In this document: piece after piece, positions 35,101 through 46,157 of the stretch
Layout: every line of letters begins with the position of its first letter
Numbering within the stretch: position 1 is the first letter of the stretch
Source of the DNA: Polytrichum commune
Taxonomy: Eukaryota; Streptophyta; Polytrichopsida; Polytrichales; Polytrichaceae
Assembly (NCBI GenBank): GCA_950295325.1
Contig: OX485803.1
Span: 68,525,554 to 68,589,553, forward strand
DNA: 64,000 nt
Direction: 5' to 3'
Translations under genes and position numbers: made by a program
The notes under the pieces: generated by a model
The model's database searches: none
What the model was told of the DNA's origin: nothing
The model's input: the letters and a program-made list of their open reading frames with translations, nothing else

Positions 35101-38100
35101 CCATTCACGCCAAGGTTGTGGCAAAAGCCTCTTGATCCCAGGCACATCACATGCTGCACAAGACAAAGACAAAAGTGTTCAATTCATGCTTCTTGGGCTC
35201 TAATTAGGGCCACTTTTACACTAGACTTGAGAACCTGTGATTATTGAAATCTAGAAAAGTTTCATGGGCGGAAATGGCTGAGACTCCCATTTAGCTCTAC
35301 ACTATAGCTTTGAGGGCCCAAGGGATCAAGGTTGAATGGATGAAAAAACCACATGGAGTCCTACATGGTATGAAATCGCTAATGTTTCATGGTCTAACAG
35401 GTTTTGCGTCAAGCGGGCCTTAACACCAAACCAGGAGACCATGACACTTCAAACCTCCAAAACCGTCCCTTTATGTAACTAGATTTAACAACAAAAACCA
35501 AAACAGGTACAATTCTCTAGAAACACATGGTTGAAATTCTGACCTGCCACATAAGCATCTGCTTTGACGATCTGCTTTTCAGTAGCCTGTTTCAAAATCA
35601 GAACATCAATATCATCAGAAAGAGCTCTAGGAGACATCAATCAAGATTGCCGAAACCAACTTTTCAATAATAAACTCCCATTGAAGTTGCTTGAAGCTGG
35701 TATATATTTCAAATTTGCTGACTGCATATTCTGCTCAAATACTTCACAAACCCCAAATCACAGTAAATATTCAAATCATCAAAGTCAACAGATGAAATCC
35801 TGCTCACCTTGGTCATAACAAGTCCAGACACATAAGTTTCACCCTCTGTCGTATAATCGTAGAGAACTTCACGGCAACCCCACCGCAAGTGGAACCTGTA
35901 AGCAGGACAAAATTCCTTAGGGAAAAACTAAACTGGTAAGACATCTTACAGTCACCTATGACAAACCCTATTGAGTTACATGCAGGTCAGATTGGGCGTA
36001 GATTGATTTTTTGCCAAAATATACATGTTGTGATGTGATTGGTTGGAACCTCTTAAGAAATGAATTAGTCATGATCTTGTTATCCCAAGTACCTTCCTCC
36101 TTTGTCAGTGATGTATTTTGCAATAGGACCATTGAGTCGCATATCCGGGGAGCCGTTGAGCATCCGCAATAACGATGCCTCAGTTTTCGTAGCAAAGAAG
36201 GCAAATATGGTAAGCATACACCGTGCACTAATGTTGTCACAGTCGATAAAACCCAATGCATATGCAATAGGGTCCCACATTCGTTTGATACTCATGCGGG
36301 TTCCGCCATGAGAGATGAACCAATCTGAAAAACTCACCTGTCACAAACCACATGACTTGTAAACACCACCTACAAAATCATCAACTACCCAAAACTGATG
36401 CAAGTAACTACTAATCACAAATATCTTAGTGTTATACACAATTATTGCCTTATAATTATAACTAGTGGTGTCTAGTGTCATAATCTTTCAATCTGTGTCT
36501 TATTGTTATGTAAAAAATTGCTTCATAGTAGCACAATGTGGCACATACTACAAGAAAACAAGACAATCATACAATTACAACACATACATTAGGAATTTGC
36601 GATGTAATTTCAACATTTTATTGTTTCTAAAAAATAATTTCGCCTCTGGAAGTTTGTATAATACCACATCTAAGTCCCGGATGTTGCGCATGGCACCCTC
36701 AGGATCAACTAGAGCTCGAACAACTGGACTTGTTGCGAGAGCCAATGCATTTGCTGCCTTGTCACCAAGCTGCCACAATTCAATAATTTGTAAATCAAAG
36801 ACATGTGAACTTTGCAAAATAATACTAATTCACGTCGTAGGTAAGAACTGCTAGAGATTCAATTTGAGGTGTAGCACCTTAATAAAGCCTACTTCACTTG
36901 AGACTACATTCAACATTGTGCTTGTTGCAGATGAACTGGGCTTGAATGGATACAAAATCAATACCAAACTTGATCACAGATCAATGGTCTGTCGGACACA
37001 TAGAATGAACAAAAATGCTACATACTTACATTCAGCTGGGTGGTAGTAAGAAATGCATTCATGCCGTGAAGGGGTGCTCCCACAGGGAATCTGAAGTCAA
37101 GCTCTGACAGCACCATAATTTACATCAGAAAAATAAACCAAAAGATGCATCCCAAATTTGACCCCTTGCAGTATTATACTGCTCCTAAATTTTGTCTCCA
37201 GCATCTCACAAGCTGTCAAGTGTGCATTTACGCAGCATAGAGGAAACTAACATTTTGATCGACTTTAACAAATGGCTATCCATAACTTGGGCACTTAATA
37301 AAAAATATCTGGTAATTGCTTCCTTTACATCTACCATAGTGAAGACACAGGAAGTGGCCCTAGAGTTTCAGAGGTCACCAGCACATTCAAATGCCACTTA
37401 GTTTCAAAATAAAAGCAAGAAAACCTAAAATAGCCTTTGAATTCAACTGACCTCCAACATCTCCACCCTTGTTGATGAAAGTGTGAGTGTGGTCCTTGAT
37501 GAGCAGATTGTTATCAGCTCCAACCTATTCCAAACCACCATAATTTTCTTATTCCAATTTAAATCTACAGGTGTCGTCCTAAGTAACAACACTAGTAAAC
37601 AAATTTTAGAACTCTTATATATTGGCCAAAATCCTTCACTGTAGACCATTGCATGATATTCACGAGTCACAACGTCTCAAACACAAAACCATGTGAAATA
37701 TCAGAATTGAAGCTATACCTTAGTCAAGAGCCGGAAAAGATTATTGTAGCAGCCAAAAAAGACATGCAGACCCATCTCAATGTGGTTCCCATCCTTGTCT
37801 GTGAAGGACCCAACTTTACCACCAATGAACTTTCGGGACTCGTAAATATCCACCTGGAAACAACAACAGCGATACCGTATTTTCCTCAACACTGCCCTCT
37901 TTGAAACCAAACCAAGATTAAGAGGCAGTCATCTAGTATACATAAGGTAAATGCATCTTAAATGGTTACTTTTTCCAACTAAACCAATTCTCCTAGGATA
38001 TGAAACACACAATTAGCACAAGATGGTTAGCAAATCCAAATTGTAGCCGCAGCCAATGTCCTCATTATTCTTGGAGTTCATATCAATATCCAATAACTTA

Positions 38101-39892
38101 ACTCATGAAATGATCATACAGATCCCCTCAGTTCAGTTAACTATTGAGCTTAGACTGGTTAATATTCTGAGCACGTAGTCCAATCTCTTTTAAACAAATG
38201 TCAATTTGGTGTCCATTTTTAAATCCACACCAAACAACGTACCACTCAAATATAGGTATCCAATTAGGATAAGTAACCAAATTAGGCACATCTACCTTAG
38301 AGTACAGGTGGGCATTTATGCAAGTGCCATTTACACTAGGGGTGATCGTACTTGTGGTCATGGTTGTGGTACACTTTCTTTGGTTCTAATTCCATGAAAT
38401 GAGCACAATAAATGCTCACCGCAAACACGCTCTATCCCATTGATACCACTACTTTGCATGTGGCACCATTAGAGAGCTTTAAGGCCAAGGTCCCGGGAGA
38501 AAGTTGAGGAGGCAATCAGTTTAACTACTATCCAAGGTCACCAAGGATACTAATCACTTTAAATTCTTCTCGAGTCCAAGACCTAAACCAATGATAGATT
38601 GCGACAATTTAGAAGACTGATCCCGCCATCAACAACAACCACAAGGATTCACACAAGACAAGTGTGATAGCAAAAACATGTAGTTGTGGTTGATTATTGT
38701 GGTTAACCACAACCACAACCACCTATGTATTGTAAACAACCCTGCAGTTGCCTTTCCAAAGTTCTAAGACAGCCGCCTGCTGACAATAACTCGTTCATAT
38801 GCACAGGTGCAACAGGCCAGGACAACACGGCCCCCAAACTTGTATCTAACAAAACATAATGCAATAGGGAAAGAAAAGAAAAGAAAAGAATTAATGACAA
38901 GTACCTCATGACCTTGTTCTAGAAGCTCAACAGCAGTGGACATGCCTGCGAGGCCGGCCCCAATGATGGCTACTTTCAGCTTGGGACCTGTGTACTTCTC
39001 CGGATCGGGTGGGAAAAGCCCCTTTGGTGCTGCAACCAAAATCCAAAATCCAAAACCCACACACTAAACAAACTGGATCCAAAAATTTACATACCAAGAA
39101 CTAATTCCCCACATGCATTTCCCTACATTCACCGAACACAAAATGCACACCCAACTAACTACATAACCTCCTGAAGATGGTTGCTCTCCACATTGCTTTC
39201 TAAGCCTCCAACTGTCAAATCCCCCAACAAGACCCCTAAACCTTGACTTCACAAAAACCTCCCCAATTCCGCATACCTACTCCAACCATTCCCACAACCT
39301 TGTTTGGTCCGCGGACAGAGATCAACGCGCAGGGAAAACAAACAAGGAAGAACTCATCATGCGAGGATGAAGTTAAATTCCAACTATTTGTCGCTTAAAG
39401 TGGCAAGTAAGTTCAGGAAGACCTTTCTTCCTGTTGTGCTATTATTTATGTTAAAATTTATGCAAAATATTCTTGAACTCAGACATCATCAAGGATTGCA
39501 ACATTTGTTTCTATCTATCTATATGGCATCTATTTCTGTCTATCTACATGCAAATCCTTGATGCCAGGAAAATTCCCAGGACAGAAATCCAGGAATAGAA
39601 TTCAGAGTCTCACATCCCAAAGTGCACATGAATTTGCAAACTGGCAACCATCACAATAAGGAAGACATTTAATTTTTTCCCTACCTTTTCGACTCATATC
39701 CGAAACCATGCTTTGCAAGGAGCTCGAAACTCGAAGGCGCCTGCCATCACTGCTGCTGCCGACCCTCTTTTTCACCACCACCACCCCAAATGGCGATGAC
39801 CCACACAAAAATAAAGAAGAAGAAGAAGAAGAAGGTGCAAAGGCCAAAGTCCCTCCCAGACACTTCCCAGCCTGCAGCATCAGCCCCGCCAT
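32188..39892 (-). CDS. ZDS: zeta-carotene desaturase, plastid, 14 exons
   Basis: FAD-dependent enzyme that desaturates zeta-carotene via neurosporene to a lycopene isomer in plastid carotenoid synthesis. Exons (minus order): 39892-39685, 39029-38905, 37853-37719, 37524-37452, 37103-37030, 36769-36665, 36337-36093, 35895-35808, 35586-35544, 35153-34997, 34731-34603, 34382-34310, 34027-33863, 32361-32188. Total is 1794 bp, 597 aa; every junction is GT-AG and in frame. Residues 1-~70 form a Ser-rich transit region with basic residues. The dinucleotide-binding motif [20 protein letters not shown] lies near 88-107. Other hallmarks are [44 protein letters not shown] and, in the last exon, [14 protein letters not shown]. 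Arabidopsis ZDS is ~558 aa; the extra length is mainly N-terminal. Introns 2 and 13 hold family A MITEs, and intron 9 holds a family B relic. Confidence 0.97.
32396..33114 (+). mobile_element. MITE family A copy in ZDS intron 13, split by an insert
   Basis: Starts TAAGGTAGCAGGTCTTAAATG and ends GAATAAGGATTGTCTACCTTG. The family sequence is continuous until ATATTTTGAG (~32641) and resumes at ATGAGCATGCAGTC (~32981). The ~340 bp between contain repeated AATAGTCAAC and ATAATCGAG and are absent from other copies, so they are a nested insertion. Confidence 0.75.
33266..33345 (+). repeat. repeat shared by ZDS introns 13 and 6
   Basis: TTTGCTTCATAGTAGCTTAATGTGGCACAT here matches ATTGCTTCATAGTAGCACAATGTGGCACAT at 36517-36590, followed in both by an A-rich AGAAAA(T/C)AAGA block. 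Quoted in split form only for comparison; true ends unknown. Confidence 0.55.
33450..33600 (+). repeat. dispersed repeat, partner of 100-240
   Basis: Lies in ZDS intron 13. Shares GAGGGTGTCA, AAGACCACT, CATGGCACACCA and AACGCC blocks with the copy at the left edge of the window. Confidence 0.5.
35207..35480 (+). mobile_element. degraded family B-like MITE in ZDS intron 9
   Basis: Starts GGGCCACTTTTACACTAGAC after TTA (35204-35206). Continues with family B blocks GAGAACCTGTGA, TACATGGTATGAAATCG, GTTTCATGGTC and ACCAGGAGACCATG. The right end is not clear. Confidence 0.5.
36517..36590 (+). repeat. repeat shared by ZDS introns 6 and 13
   Basis: Partner of 33266-33345. It lies 75 bp from the exon 6 donor. 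Confidence 0.55.
37943..38299 (+). mobile_element. MITE family A copy in ZDS intron 2 (best preserved)
   Basis: Left end TAAGGTAAATGCATCTTAAA continues TGGTTACTTTTTCC. Right end TTAGGCACATCTACCTTA is preceded by GGATAAGTAACCAA. Reverse-complementing the right end gives TAAGGTAGATGTGCCTAA then TTTGGTTACTTATCC, so the terminal inverted repeat is ~34 bp. A TA next to the AGGTA start could be the target duplication. No coding capacity. Confidence 0.85.
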
Positions 39893-40504
39893 ATCTGCCC
39901 ACCAAATTCCTTCTACAACCTCAAATCCCACAAATTTTTCAACCCTCCGGATTGCAACACAAACTTGATACGCTGGGACTCAATCCAAAAACCCACAACC
40001 CAAAAAGTTATGGAACCCCTGAAATGAAAGAACTCACTCACTCACCCCACAAAAACTAAACTTGAATGTGTGTGAGAGTTGAGTTTGGAACTTGTAGGGG
40101 GTCAAGAACCCATGAGAGCAAAACCCAGGAACCGAGAGGAGATGGACTGGACTTTTAGTGACACCGAGACATGCGAGAGAGTGTGTCTGGATAAGAGGTG
40201 TGGAAGCTTGGCAAGCAGACAGCAAGCCTCACATTTTTGGCTGGGCTCCTAGGAAAAGAGAGAATTAAATTCTCTCGTTTTGCGCTTTTTCCCTTCCCCT
40301 TCCTTCGGAATTTGGATTGAGTCTCTGCATCATCGCAACTCGAACTGATTTGATTCCTCCACCGAGTCCCTTGTGATGAGGAAGGAGTGAGTCTTCGTCA
40401 TTTGGATGAAAATGTATGAAACTGGAATTTCAATTTCCATTTTTTTTATTTAATTCCGCTGTAATTACACCAACCCTCCGTAGGCTGCCCACAGGGGGAC
40501 CCCA
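39893..40504. other. ZDS upstream region
   Basis: Probable 5'UTR and promoter of ZDS, read leftward. A CT/AG-rich stretch and AAAGAAG repeats at 39814-39835 lie within exon 1 (Ser codons), not here. I see no convincing TATA box or light-responsive element. Confidence 0.35.
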
Positions 40505-40715
40505 CTGCTAGATCCAGATGAACCGATTGAGTTTGAGAAATAACTGGTTGAAGTTCGAAACTTCAGGAAAATTATTAATCGTTTTAGAGGAATTTAGAGA
40601 ATATACCTCAATTAAATGGAAAAAAACCGAAAGATGTCAACATGTAACTGGTTGGACTTGGAAACACTAGGATCTCGACCAATAGTGCTCAAAGTCCTCT
40701 TCAGAAAATGTCTTA
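40505..40715 (-). repeat. dispersed ACCGGTT-type repeat (family D), copy 2
   Basis: Reverse-strand copy with GAGTTTGAGAAATAACTGGTTGA, TTTTAGAGGAATTTAGAGAA and ACATGTAACTGGTTGGACTT. Palindromes are mutated from ACCGGTT to ACTGGTT. It lies ~0.6 kb upstream of the ZDS start codon. Confidence 0.6.
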
Positions 40716-42698
40716 GGGTGCATTGTGACATTTTCTAACACACCCACCTCATTCAAAAACTATTGTATGATCTTGCAACAATACTTCTTAGGGTTCTTTC
40801 ATTATGTGTAGAATCTCATCCCAATGAAGTTACGCTAGATAATGACCATATCGCTAAATATTGCTACACATTGACAATCGAGTGGATCCAGCAAGTGGCC
40901 ACCTTCTACTCGCTCAGGTTCACAAAAAGGTCATTGTCTAAATATGTATTAGTCAGTTGGGATTCCATTGCATGAGAAGGGAAACATTTGAGTGGTGAGC
41001 TTATGTCCATGAAATATCGCTTAGCCAAGTCTGAAGCTTTTGTGGGACCTAGAATAAAGTGGGAATTTTGTGCACATTATTCTTGAAAGATGCTTACCCT
41101 AGGCGCATATTCAACATTAAATCTAAGCATGTACCATGCAAATAAATCGCACCATGCTTATATACAACGAGAAGAAATTTAGTTGCAAAGTCAGAGTCAT
41201 AAGAGGGTGTCGTATCTTGGGCAAGTCATTTCCAATTTATTTCTACCATTACAACATTCTACAATCATAGAAAGAAAAAAGTTGCAAGGGAGAGATTAAC
41301 AATACTATGCACCAAGATGCAATCAAGAAAGGATAATTTGGTTTGGGGAGTGTAGAAAATGTACAATAATTTTCTTTTCTTTTCTTTTCTTTTGGGGGGG
41401 GGTTCCTCAATAATGAATGGAGATTGTATTGGAAAGTATACTATGTGCGCAAAGATTGCATCACCACAAGAGCTAGAAGGGTTTAAAATTTGTGACACCA
41501 TGTCAAGGGACTCTATAGATTAATTATGGGATTAAACCTACTAAAAGAGAGATCTCTAAATTACGAGGGGTTTCCAAACTCTTTACCTTTAACTTACAAG
41601 TGTGCCACAAGTCCTTAGTAAAAATGTAAAACACGGAAGCTTACAATAAATTTTACGTGATAGGGAAGTGCATTGTGGACATGTTTAAGGACATGGCCCC
41701 AAATTCCACAATGCACAATCCGAAGCACATTCCCTTACATAAAGACCCTTATATTTATTATGCATACGGACTATACAATTGTGCATTCTACTAGGTGGCA
41801 AGACATTACATGCTAGCATAAATGGAATATTATGTTTCTAAAATGGACATGTATCAATTAAGCAAAAAGGAAGAGGGGAGGTGGGGGGGGGGGCATGTGT
41901 TATGACTTTCATTCACCTTCCTAGCATATAAAATTGCCACCCAAATCCGTCCTTGTTTCTACTTTTTGATTGAAACATTGAACGGTGCAAGCTATGTATG
42001 GACTCCTCCTCCTACTTTGGTGGAAAGTCATTCAAATGGAAATTCCTTGCAATACAACATATATGCCTATGTAGAGGATTGAGAACCTTCCGCAATAAGG
42101 GAAGTTGAAATTAGGAGCATAATTTTAAGCTTGTTGTTCTCAAAGTCAAGAAAAGTATCTTTCAACTCAAGTTCTTGAGTTGTTCAAGCTCCAATTAGAT
42201 TTTAATGATGTATGACTTACTTATTTCTGGAGCCAAATGAGATTAGGACGAGTGATTTCCATCAAAGAGAATCAAAGTATCACCAAGTAGGCCTTCTCAT
42301 ATGATGGAATGTTCTAGAGTTGAATATGTACCTAAGGTATACGGATGTTGTTCGGTAACTTTTCTTGATCGGACCCTTATATTTGATTGGTGTGTGGTGA
42401 GTTCACGATCAAAGAACAAACACCGTAAAGCAACATGCGATATTGGATTGTGTCTTCAAATTTTGTTAACTACGCCACATTTAATTGTGAACAAAATTGG
42501 GAGGATTTGTGTATTCAATTTATAAGAATCAATGAACGTACATTTCTTATAATCATAATTGAATTAGGGAAAGTCTAGTTTTGAATTCATTTTTTTGTTG
42601 ATACTTCATCGTAGATTTGCTAACGCAACACGAATTTTTTTTGTATAAATCCAATTGGTAGAGGTTGGAGAACATGAAAAACAAACGAATAACACGAA
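40716..42698. other. no gene recognised
   Basis: AT-rich. TTTTC repeats lie at 41370-41391, and G tracts at 41393-41402 and 41882-41893. No supported coding sequence. Confidence 0.35.
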
Positions 42699-42936
42699 GA
42701 GAGGGAATTATCATATATGAGTGTACCTCTCATTCATCCACCATAAGAGCCCTGAAATTGTATGCAATGCGTAGGTTACTTCTTTTAGATAATTTGACAC
42801 CAGTGTCAACTTCAAAGACCCTTAATTAGTTTAAGCGAGGTCATTTGAGATGAGTCGGCAACAAACCTATAGGGGTCCAAGTTTTAATGTTGGATGAATG
42901 AGAGGCACACTCGTATACGATAATCCCCTCTCTCCG
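42699..42936 (+). mobile_element. Mutator-like MITE family E copy
   Basis: Starts GAGAGGGAATTATCATATATG and ends CGTATACGATAATCCCCTCTC, inverted over ~40 bp including TACCTCTCATTCATCCA / TGGATGAATGAGAGG. No clean target duplication is visible. Confidence 0.75.
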
Positions 42937-43189
42937 AACAATGAATGGGGGGAACCGGCTACTAGTTATAGATCAACTAGTTTGTTTTCCCAGATTACCA
43001 ATTCAAATCAAAGCTCTAGGAAATGATCAAAACCATACTTTGGAAATCATCCTATCATAAGTAAGAATATAAGGAATAATTGAAGCATTTCAATGAATAA
43101 CATGTTGATTCTATAGAAGTAAAGATAGCAACCAAGTTGGCTCAAATTTTCTCCCCGTTCATCGTTTCCAAATAACTCCCACATGTCTA

Positions 43190-43433
43190 GCGAGAGGGAA
43201 CTATCATATATGAGTGTACCTTTCATTCATCCAACATTAAAAAAAACCCTAAATTAGCATGCAACCCAAAGGTAATTTTTTTAAAGTTTATTGGCATTGG
43301 AATAAGCTCTAAAGACCCCGACTTAATCTACTTGAGATCATTTGAAATGAACTGACAACAAACCTACAGGGGATCGAATCTTTATGTTGGATGGATGAGA
43401 GGTATGCTCATATACAATAATTCCCTCTCTCTC
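43190..43433 (+). mobile_element. Mutator-like MITE family E copy
   Basis: Starts GAGAGGGAACTATCATATATG and ends CATATACAATAATTCCCTCTC. Internal block AACAAACCTACAGGGG is shared with the 42699 copy. The two copies are tandemly oriented 250 bp apart. Confidence 0.75.
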
Positions 43434-43442
43434 CTACACAAT

Positions 43443-43640
43443 GTTCAGGGAGATTTTTGGGCATGATTGGTCGAGATCCTACTATTCCCACGTCCAACCG
43501 GTTACATGTTCAGATCTTTCCTTTTTTCTTTATGAACATGAAGTATATTCTCTAAAGTCCTCTAAAATGATTGGTAATTTTCCTAAACTTCAACCGGTTA
43601 TCTCTCAAACTCAACCAGTCATATGTAACTAGAGTCAAAC
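43443..43640 (+). repeat. dispersed ACCGGTT-rich repeat (family D), copy 3
   Basis: Contains GGTCGAGATCCTACTATTCC, GTCCAACCGGTTACATGTT, CTCTAAAATGATTGGTAATTT and CTTCAACCGGTTATCTCTCA, in the same order as copy 1. Confidence 0.65.
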
Positions 43641-44385
43641 CACCTATTCCCAATCAACACCCCGTCATAGAACCTATAGGGTACCATAATTTCAATTAGG
43701 CCGGGACTGAATTTCGATTGGGTCGAAATCAAAAGTGCCATGACACATGTCCCTGGATTTGAGTGCTAAAGTGAGGAGGAATTTGTCTCAAATGACCAGT
43801 TATGACAAACTCTAGACATTGGTAATATGTTCAGGCCAACTTTTGACTTAAAAAATTCACAATAATCTCAAAACAAGGAATAAAATAACCAAAAAAATTA
43901 CAGTCCTTTTGATTTCTATCTTCCCACACAGAAAAAAAAAATTACACCACCTTATACTTCTCCAGATCTAGCGTAGAATCTCTCAAGTGATCCGTTATGG
44001 GCACCTCTACTAAAGTGGTCGGTTCTCCCCATTCAATGCTCCCACATACCTTACGTTAGAAACCACCTAATGTCAATGCCCATCTTTCACCTTGAGTTAC
44101 TTTCTTGATACATTCACCCAAACTAACTTTGAATAATACCAAATATACCTCGAACCCGAGAAGTCCTTTGTGCTACAGGAAGGTCAAACGCATGCCTTGT
44201 TTGCACTCGGCTAGTATTTGGGGATCCACTTTACGATTTAGTAAGGCAAGTGGAAGCCGCCCAATCACGACACAGATCGGAGGATCTCCACCCTTGATTT
44301 GGTGCCATGGTTTTGAGGATTAGGATCCGAGATCATGAGGGAACCTTCCACAATTAAAGAATGTGGTTGGATTTGTATACCCATC

Positions 44386-44432
<47 letters not shown>

Positions 44433-44689
44433 TATGTGATCCGGCCGGTTGGGTTTCCCAAAGATTCGGCACACGAGCTTGACCAATCCCCATGGTCCTA
44501 GTAAACTAGAGTCCGTATACGTGGGTAAACCTCCATGTGTATTGGGCATGTAGTCCAATGTTTCTTGAGCATGTGTCTTCTTGGACTTTGTTCTTGGATC
44601 CCAAGCCTAACCATTCAACATTCATAAATAAGTGTGTAACATAGATGGGTTCTAAATTGTTACTTTTCTAACTAGACTATACCTCATGT
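43641..44689. other. no gene; microsatellite and family A fragments
   Basis: A (TA)n tract of ~37 bp lies at 44392-44428. The 3' half of a family A copy lies at about 44547-44640 (ATGTAGTCCAATGTTTCTTG), followed by a family A start at 44641 (ATAGATGGGTTCTAAATTGT) that is cut by the family C copy. Confidence 0.5.
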
Positions 44690-45044
44690 TGTATTAGTGT
44701 TGCCCATTCTATTTGTCTTACTCGATAGTGATTGTAAACTACGGGTGTAGTGTCACCACCACCATATGTGAACCTAATATTATTTGTCATTTTTTGTTAG
44801 TACATTATCGGTTTACAATGTTGTAGTTACTGTCACTTACTAAGTGACTTCTCATCCAAATTGCAATCATCCATGACAACAATTCATTACGGAAATTGTT
44901 AGGATGTAGAATATGCCAAAAGTGAATGAAACTAAATGTAAATTGGGATGACATTGTTTGTGAAGTTATGGATAAGAAGTGTCATTAGAAAGTTACCACA
45001 ATGACATAGAATACCATATGACACTAAACACAATATTTAGTGTG
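44690..45044 (+). mobile_element. MITE family C copy
   Basis: Shares TTTACAATGTTGTAGTTACTGTCACTTAC-type sequence (split here only by mismatches) and the right end CACAATATTTAGTGTGC with the other copies. The left end is degraded. Confidence 0.65.
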
Positions 45045-45323
45045 CTTCTCCCTAAAATTTTAGGCACCATTAAGATTAGTATTGGGACAAAAATTAAGAT
45101 TAAATGGGACAAAAAATTTAAAAATTTTAGGCACCATTAAGATTAGTATTGGATCACTAAATTTTCTGTCCCATTTAGAGGGGTGACCCATTTATGAGGT
45201 CATATAGTAAAATCCTTAATACGTATGCAAGGTCATGCGCTTGAGACGCCTCCTTGACCATGAATTTGAACCAAATATGAATGTCCTAGACTCAGGTGAT
45301 GACGTATTGCTGACATATGCACA

Positions 45324-46157
45324 GTGCAAGGGCACGGGTAGATCACTCCCACGGGTAGATCACTCCATTGTCAAGTTGAACACCATGTGCGACCAAAAAA
45401 AATCTTCTTTTGGTAATTTGCACCACCAAAATGGGTCAAAATTTTATCAAAATTTTATCATGAGTAGATATACACAATACCTATGACATAGTTAAAAGTG
45501 GTAACTAAATTTGATGATTTGTTTTTTTCATAAAACATACCATTTCTAACTAGAATGACACAAAATTGAACTAAAACAATTACTAAAAAAAATAAAGATG
45601 ACTAAAAATTTCAAAAAATTATACAAAAGATACTATCAATGGTTATGTATATGTAGAAAAAATATCATAAATTTTAAAATTATATATGGCATGTAATATA
45701 GGGGTAGCAAACTTTGTCCGCACGTGGTGTCAACTTGACAATGAAGTGACCTCCCCGTGATCACTCCATTGTCAAGTTGACACCACGTGCGGACAAAGTT
45801 TGCTACCCCTATATTACATGCCATATATAATTTTAAAATTTATGATATTTTTTCTACATATACATAATCATTGATAGTATCTTTTGTATATTTTTTTGAA
45901 ATTTTTAGTCATCTTTAATTTTTTTAATAAATGTTTTAGTTCAATTCTGTGTCATTCTAGTTAGAAATGGTATGTTTTATGAAAAAAAACAAATCATCAA
46001 ATTTAGTTATCACTTTTACCTATGTCATAGGTACTATGTATATCTACTCATGATAAAATTTTGACCCATTTTGGTGGTGCAACTTACCAAAAGAAGATTT
46101 TTTTTGTTGCATGTGGTGTTCAACTTGACAATGGAGTGATCTACCCGTGTGCAAGGG
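45324..46157. mobile_element. head-to-head Mutator-like MITE dimer forming an 815-bp hairpin
   Basis: Arms run from ACGGGTAGATCACTCCATTG at the left to CAATGGAGTGATCTACCCGT ending at 46148. The whole of 45334-~45750 is repeated inverted as ~45760-46148 with few mismatches. The centre is near 45757. The junction ends (CACGGGGAGGTCACTTCATTG type) also match the outer ends, so each arm is a complete ~410-bp element with its own terminal repeats. GTGCAAGGG flanks the dimer at 45324-45332 and 46149-46157, a 9-bp duplication as in Mutator-like elements. A 16-bp end duplication is present at the left. Confidence 0.9.

Noticed and set aside
45324-46157. The hairpin as a microRNA gene or CRISPR-like array
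   Set aside because: Arms are far longer than a plant miRNA precursor and are explained by two inverted MITEs with a 9-bp target duplication. CRISPR arrays are not expected in a plant nucleus.
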